Assembly (NCBI GenBank): GCA_002431715.1
Contig: DJHI01000194.1
Coordinates: 1,731-8,890, forward strand
DNA: 7,160 bases
From: Armatimonadetes bacterium UBA5829
Lineage (GTDB): Bacteria; Armatimonadota; UBA5829
Direction of reading: 5' to 3'
Below are positions 5,137 through 7,160 of this stretch, one piece after another. Made by a program: the position numbers and the translations under genes. The notes under the pieces are model-generated. The model saw nothing but the letters and a program-made list of their open reading frames with translations. It had not been told where the DNA came from and did no database searches. Within the stretch, counting starts at the first letter, position 1. Every line of letters begins with the position of its first letter.

Positions 5137-7035
5137 TTATTCCACATACTTCATCTTCTCTTTAGCCATCTCATTATTAGGATCAAGCTCCAGAGCGCGC
5201 AGGAACTCTTTCTTCGCTTCTTCACGGCGGCCTAAGTGAGACAGACACCAGCCCACATGGCAGTGAGCATAAGGATCGTAAGGCACCTCACGGGCATATT
5301 TTGAATACAGAGCATACGCCTCATATAAGTAGGTTTTCTTACGCTCCTTATAATACTTATCTGCAAGCAGACCGGCCAATTGGTCAGACCAATCGAGTGA
5401 ACCCCAGCGCTTATATCCCTCTTGCGCCAATGCGAGCTCCTCATCATCACGCTTTAATTCACTAAGTATCTGACATTTTGTAAGCATGAGGCTATTATTC
5501 GGCTCTTTAGAAGCTTTTATTCCTGCATTACAGAGACCGAGCACTTGCTGAAAGTATTTTTCTCGATCATTCCTGTTGTTTAGTAATGTAGCTTTTACCA
5601 AAAAAACATCGGCGGAGCCCTTACCAAGCGTTGCTTCAGCTTCGGCAAAAAGACGATTCATCTCATAGCTGCCTCCGCCCCATTGCGGCAAAAAACTATT
5701 GCCGTATGCTATATAAACATCCGGATCTTTGGGAGTGAGCCTTACGAGTTCACTATAGGCTTTGTCTCTCTCGGAATAATAACTCAGTGCCAAGCCCATA
5801 CGCATAATCTGATGCCATCCATATGAACAGTTCGGATCTATCTTCACTGCAATCATTGCCTCTCGAAGACATTCGTTAGCGTACCGATCCCAATCAGAAC
5901 TCATTTTTCGGTTCATGTCGATTGTGTAATGACCATGTCGAGCATTATTTGCGGCAATATCATAATCATAGGCAAGCATAGCATGTAGATAAGCATTATC
6001 CGGCCAGAGTTTCACGGCAAGTTTGCCTTCCTTAATCGCCAGCTCGCCATTCTCCCGCAGCCTTGCAACATAAGCCAGGCCCGTATGAGCTAAAACAAAG
6101 TCAGGATCGGCTTTTTTTAGTTCAAAAAGTTCTATTTCCGCTCGTTCATACTTATACTCCCTGACCAGAAGCATCGCCTTATACCAGCTCATTAGGGAGT
6201 TATCAGGAAATAAATGGGGAATGTCGGCAAGTAGAGCTTGAAGTTTCCTGTCGGATGCAATCTGCGGAGCAGCCATATCAGAGCTGTAATAATATCCAAA
6301 CAGACGTAGCACGGCAAAGGACGATTTAGGGTCCGACTCCACCAACTTCCACCGCATAGCCAGTCTTTTTGATGCATCTTTTTCTCTCATGCTCCTGCCA
6401 TAGAGAAGTATGGTTTGACTGCTGGAAAAATTGGGCGTTCTGAGTTCGTTTAGCTGTCTGCCTGAGGGCTTGAGTTTCATCGCCGAGATAATGCCGACAA
6501 CCGCCTTCGTTTGAAGGCTGCCGAGATCGGAGACAGGCCCGGAGACTGTCAGCTTTGTTTTCAGATTGGAGTCATATGAATCGCATACAAGCATGGAAAT
6601 GTCTGCATTACTACCCGTGATCTTCATCTCACCCGTGACAACGTATCTTGTGCCCATCGACCTGCCCATGGTTACGGCCTGGTCGAAGGTTGGGATGGCA
6701 AGCGGATCACCCAGTTCCTCACAGACATTTGTCAACAGTCCCGACGTTTCCAGTTGCCCGGTGACGCATGTGGGTGCGCACCATAACCTCTCTGCAAGCG
6801 CGCGTGCAAAACCCGCGGCATAGTCAGATGCTTGGGAGGTTCCACTCCCCTTGAAGCCGAAAACAGCTAATGAGTTAGTTGATCTCTCCCGCGGCACGGA
6901 GACAATCGGTAGTTGGCGCGAGCGCCCCCCGCCAAAACTCGATACAAAGTTATAGAACATCCAACCGCCTATTGCCAGGCTTCCTATAACGATTATGCCT
7001 GCCACGATCAGTATTGCAATAACTGATTTCTTCAT
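5137..7035 (-). CDS. Membrane-anchored TolB/FlgO-like domain protein with TPR repeats
   Basis: This is a 632-residue protein. Residues 1-30 (MKKSVIAILIVAGIIVIGSL and on) form a basic start and one hydrophobic span, an uncleaved anchor or signal. Residues about 55-187 resemble the TolB/FlgO-like N-domain found before TPR regions: NSLAVFGFKGSG, a helix DYAAGFARALAERL, then ARGS-like GRSMGTRYVVTGEMKI and ADISMLVCDS strands. From about 235 to the end it is helical with TPR-like units. The clearest are at 311-344 (PDFVLAHTGLAYVARLRENG), 401-436 and 587-620 (DPYAHCHVGWCLSHLGRREE, ending ALELDPNN). Such modules usually act as protein-binding scaffolds. With an N-terminal anchor the TPR part would lie outside the cytoplasm. 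Four Cys in the TolB-like domain (86, 90, 105, 151) could form disulfides. I chose the ATG at 7035, with GGAGG 5 nt upstream, over a TTG at 7050. No partner enzyme is fused; the function is unknown. Confidence 0.85.
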   Translation of the reverse strand: MKKSVIAILIVAGIIVIGSLAIGGWMFYNFVSSFGGGRSRQLPIVSVPRERSTNSLAVFGFKGSGTSQASDYAAGFARALAERLWCAPTCVTGQLETSGLLTNVCEELGDPLAIPTFDQAVTMGRSMGTRYVVTGEMKITGSNADISMLVCDSYDSNLKTKLTVSGPVSDLGSLQTKAVVGIISAMKLKPSGRQLNELRTPNFSSSQTILLYGRSMREKDASKRLAMRWKLVESDPKSSFAVLRLFGYYYSSDMAAPQIASDRKLQALLADIPHLFPDNSLMSWYKAMLLVREYKYERAEIELFELKKADPDFVLAHTGLAYVARLRENGELAIKEGKLAVKLWPDNAYLHAMLAYDYDIAANNARHGHYTIDMNRKMSSDWDRYANECLREAMIAVKIDPNCSYGWHQIMRMGLALSYYSERDKAYSELVRLTPKDPDVYIAYGNSFLPQWGGGSYEMNRLFAEAEATLGKGSADVFLVKATLLNNRNDREKYFQQVLGLCNAGIKASKEPNNSLMLTKCQILSELKRDDEELALAQEGYKRWGSLDWSDQLAGLLADKYYKERKKTYLYEAYALYSKYAREVPYDPYAHCHVGWCLSHLGRREEAKKEFLRALELDPNNEMAKEKMKYVE

Positions 7036-7040
7036 CTTCC

Positions 7041-7045
7041 CCTCC
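7041..7045 (-). promoter_or_regulatory. Ribosome binding site that sets the TPR-protein start
   Basis: GGAGG on the minus strand (7045-7041) lies 5 nt before the ATG at 7035. The in-frame TTG at 7050 lies upstream of this site and so cannot use it. Confidence 0.65.
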
Positions 7046-7060
7046 CACAATCAACACAAC

Positions 7061-7075
7061 CATATTCGCAATATG
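7061..7075. repeat. Inverted repeat CATATT-CGC-AATATG in the TPR-gene leader
   Basis: Six-base arms (7061-7066 and 7070-7075) flank a 3-nt centre. The repeat falls at the expected transcription start of the minus-strand gene, so it could be an operator or a small leader hairpin. Confidence 0.4.
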
Positions 7076-7078
7076 ACG

Positions 7079-7107
7079 AACATACTCCTGCACGTATTGT
7101 TGGTCAA
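7079..7107 (-). promoter_or_regulatory. Sigma70-like promoter for the TPR-protein gene
   Basis: On the minus strand TTGACC (7107-7102) and TATGTT (7084-7079) are separated by 17 nt. The expected start near 7072 leaves a leader of about 37 nt before the ATG at 7035. Confidence 0.5.
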
Positions 7108-7128
7108 ATGATCGTTAAGCAGAAAGGT

Positions 7129-7156
7129 TTGACAGTGCATCAGGCGGAATGATAAA
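7129..7156 (+). promoter_or_regulatory. Possible + strand promoter leading out of the window
   Basis: A perfect TTGACA (7129-7134) is followed after 16 nt by GATAAA (7151-7156), four of six matches. It points to a gene to the right of the window, divergent from the TPR gene. The -10 is weak and the target is not visible. Confidence 0.35.
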
Positions 7157-7160
7157 CTTT

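Noticed and set aside
7036..7050. TTG start at 7050 for the TPR protein
   Set aside because: The GGAGG ribosome site lies inside this extension and serves the ATG at 7035, which gives a normal basic signal-anchor start.
7112..7153. Short + strand frames in 7073-7153 (12 and 14 codons)
   Set aside because: They are too short, have no ribosome site and overlap promoter elements. They are probably chance.

Overview
The window is ordinary chromosomal sequence from a bacterium of roughly 50% GC. It has six protein genes of clear or partly clear identity, one of them cut by the left edge, plus one short gene with a zinc-ribbon motif. There are no mobile elements, CRISPR arrays, tRNAs or rRNAs. AGGAGG-type ribosome binding sites and sigma70-like -35/-10 boxes precede the genes. 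The divergent PurA, the zinc-ribbon mini-protein, the Ig-like surface protein and the TolB/TPR protein would fit a lineage such as Armatimonadota or a relative. That placement is a guess from general style and no marker here proves it.

Layout from left to right. Positions 1-783 (+) hold the C-terminal 260 residues of a protein with two beta-rich, probably Ig-like domains joined by a Pro/Val-rich linker. It is followed after 16 nt by a YihY/BrkB-family membrane protein (800-1648, +), probably in the same operon. A short zinc-ribbon gene (1645-1833, -) converges on brkB and overlaps its stop codon. It has its own promoter and a leader of about 130 nt with several small inverted and direct repeats. 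Positions 1850-2106 are otherwise non-coding and end in a 26-bp perfect palindrome, the likely terminator of the next operon. That operon (4076-2107, -) is purA followed by a HAD hydrolase. The two are translationally coupled through a GTGA overlap.

A compact intergenic region (4077-4198) carries face-to-face promoters for purA (-) and a LysR-family regulator (4199-5134, +). The -10 of one touches the -35 of the other, the arrangement in which a LysR protein often controls itself and its divergent neighbour. LysR runs into a convergent gene with only 2 nt between. That gene (7035-5137, -) encodes a single-pass membrane protein with a TolB/FlgO-like domain and a long TPR tail. At the right edge a second divergent promoter region is visible, with a perfect TTGACA on the + strand pointing out of the window.

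I did not find a convincing undescribed multi-gene system. The points most worth a second look are the overlapping lysR/purA promoters, the unusual active-site motifs of this PurA together with its coupled HAD partner that lacks the second motif-I aspartate, the structured leader of the zinc-ribbon gene, and the TolB-TPR protein that has no catalytic partner domain.
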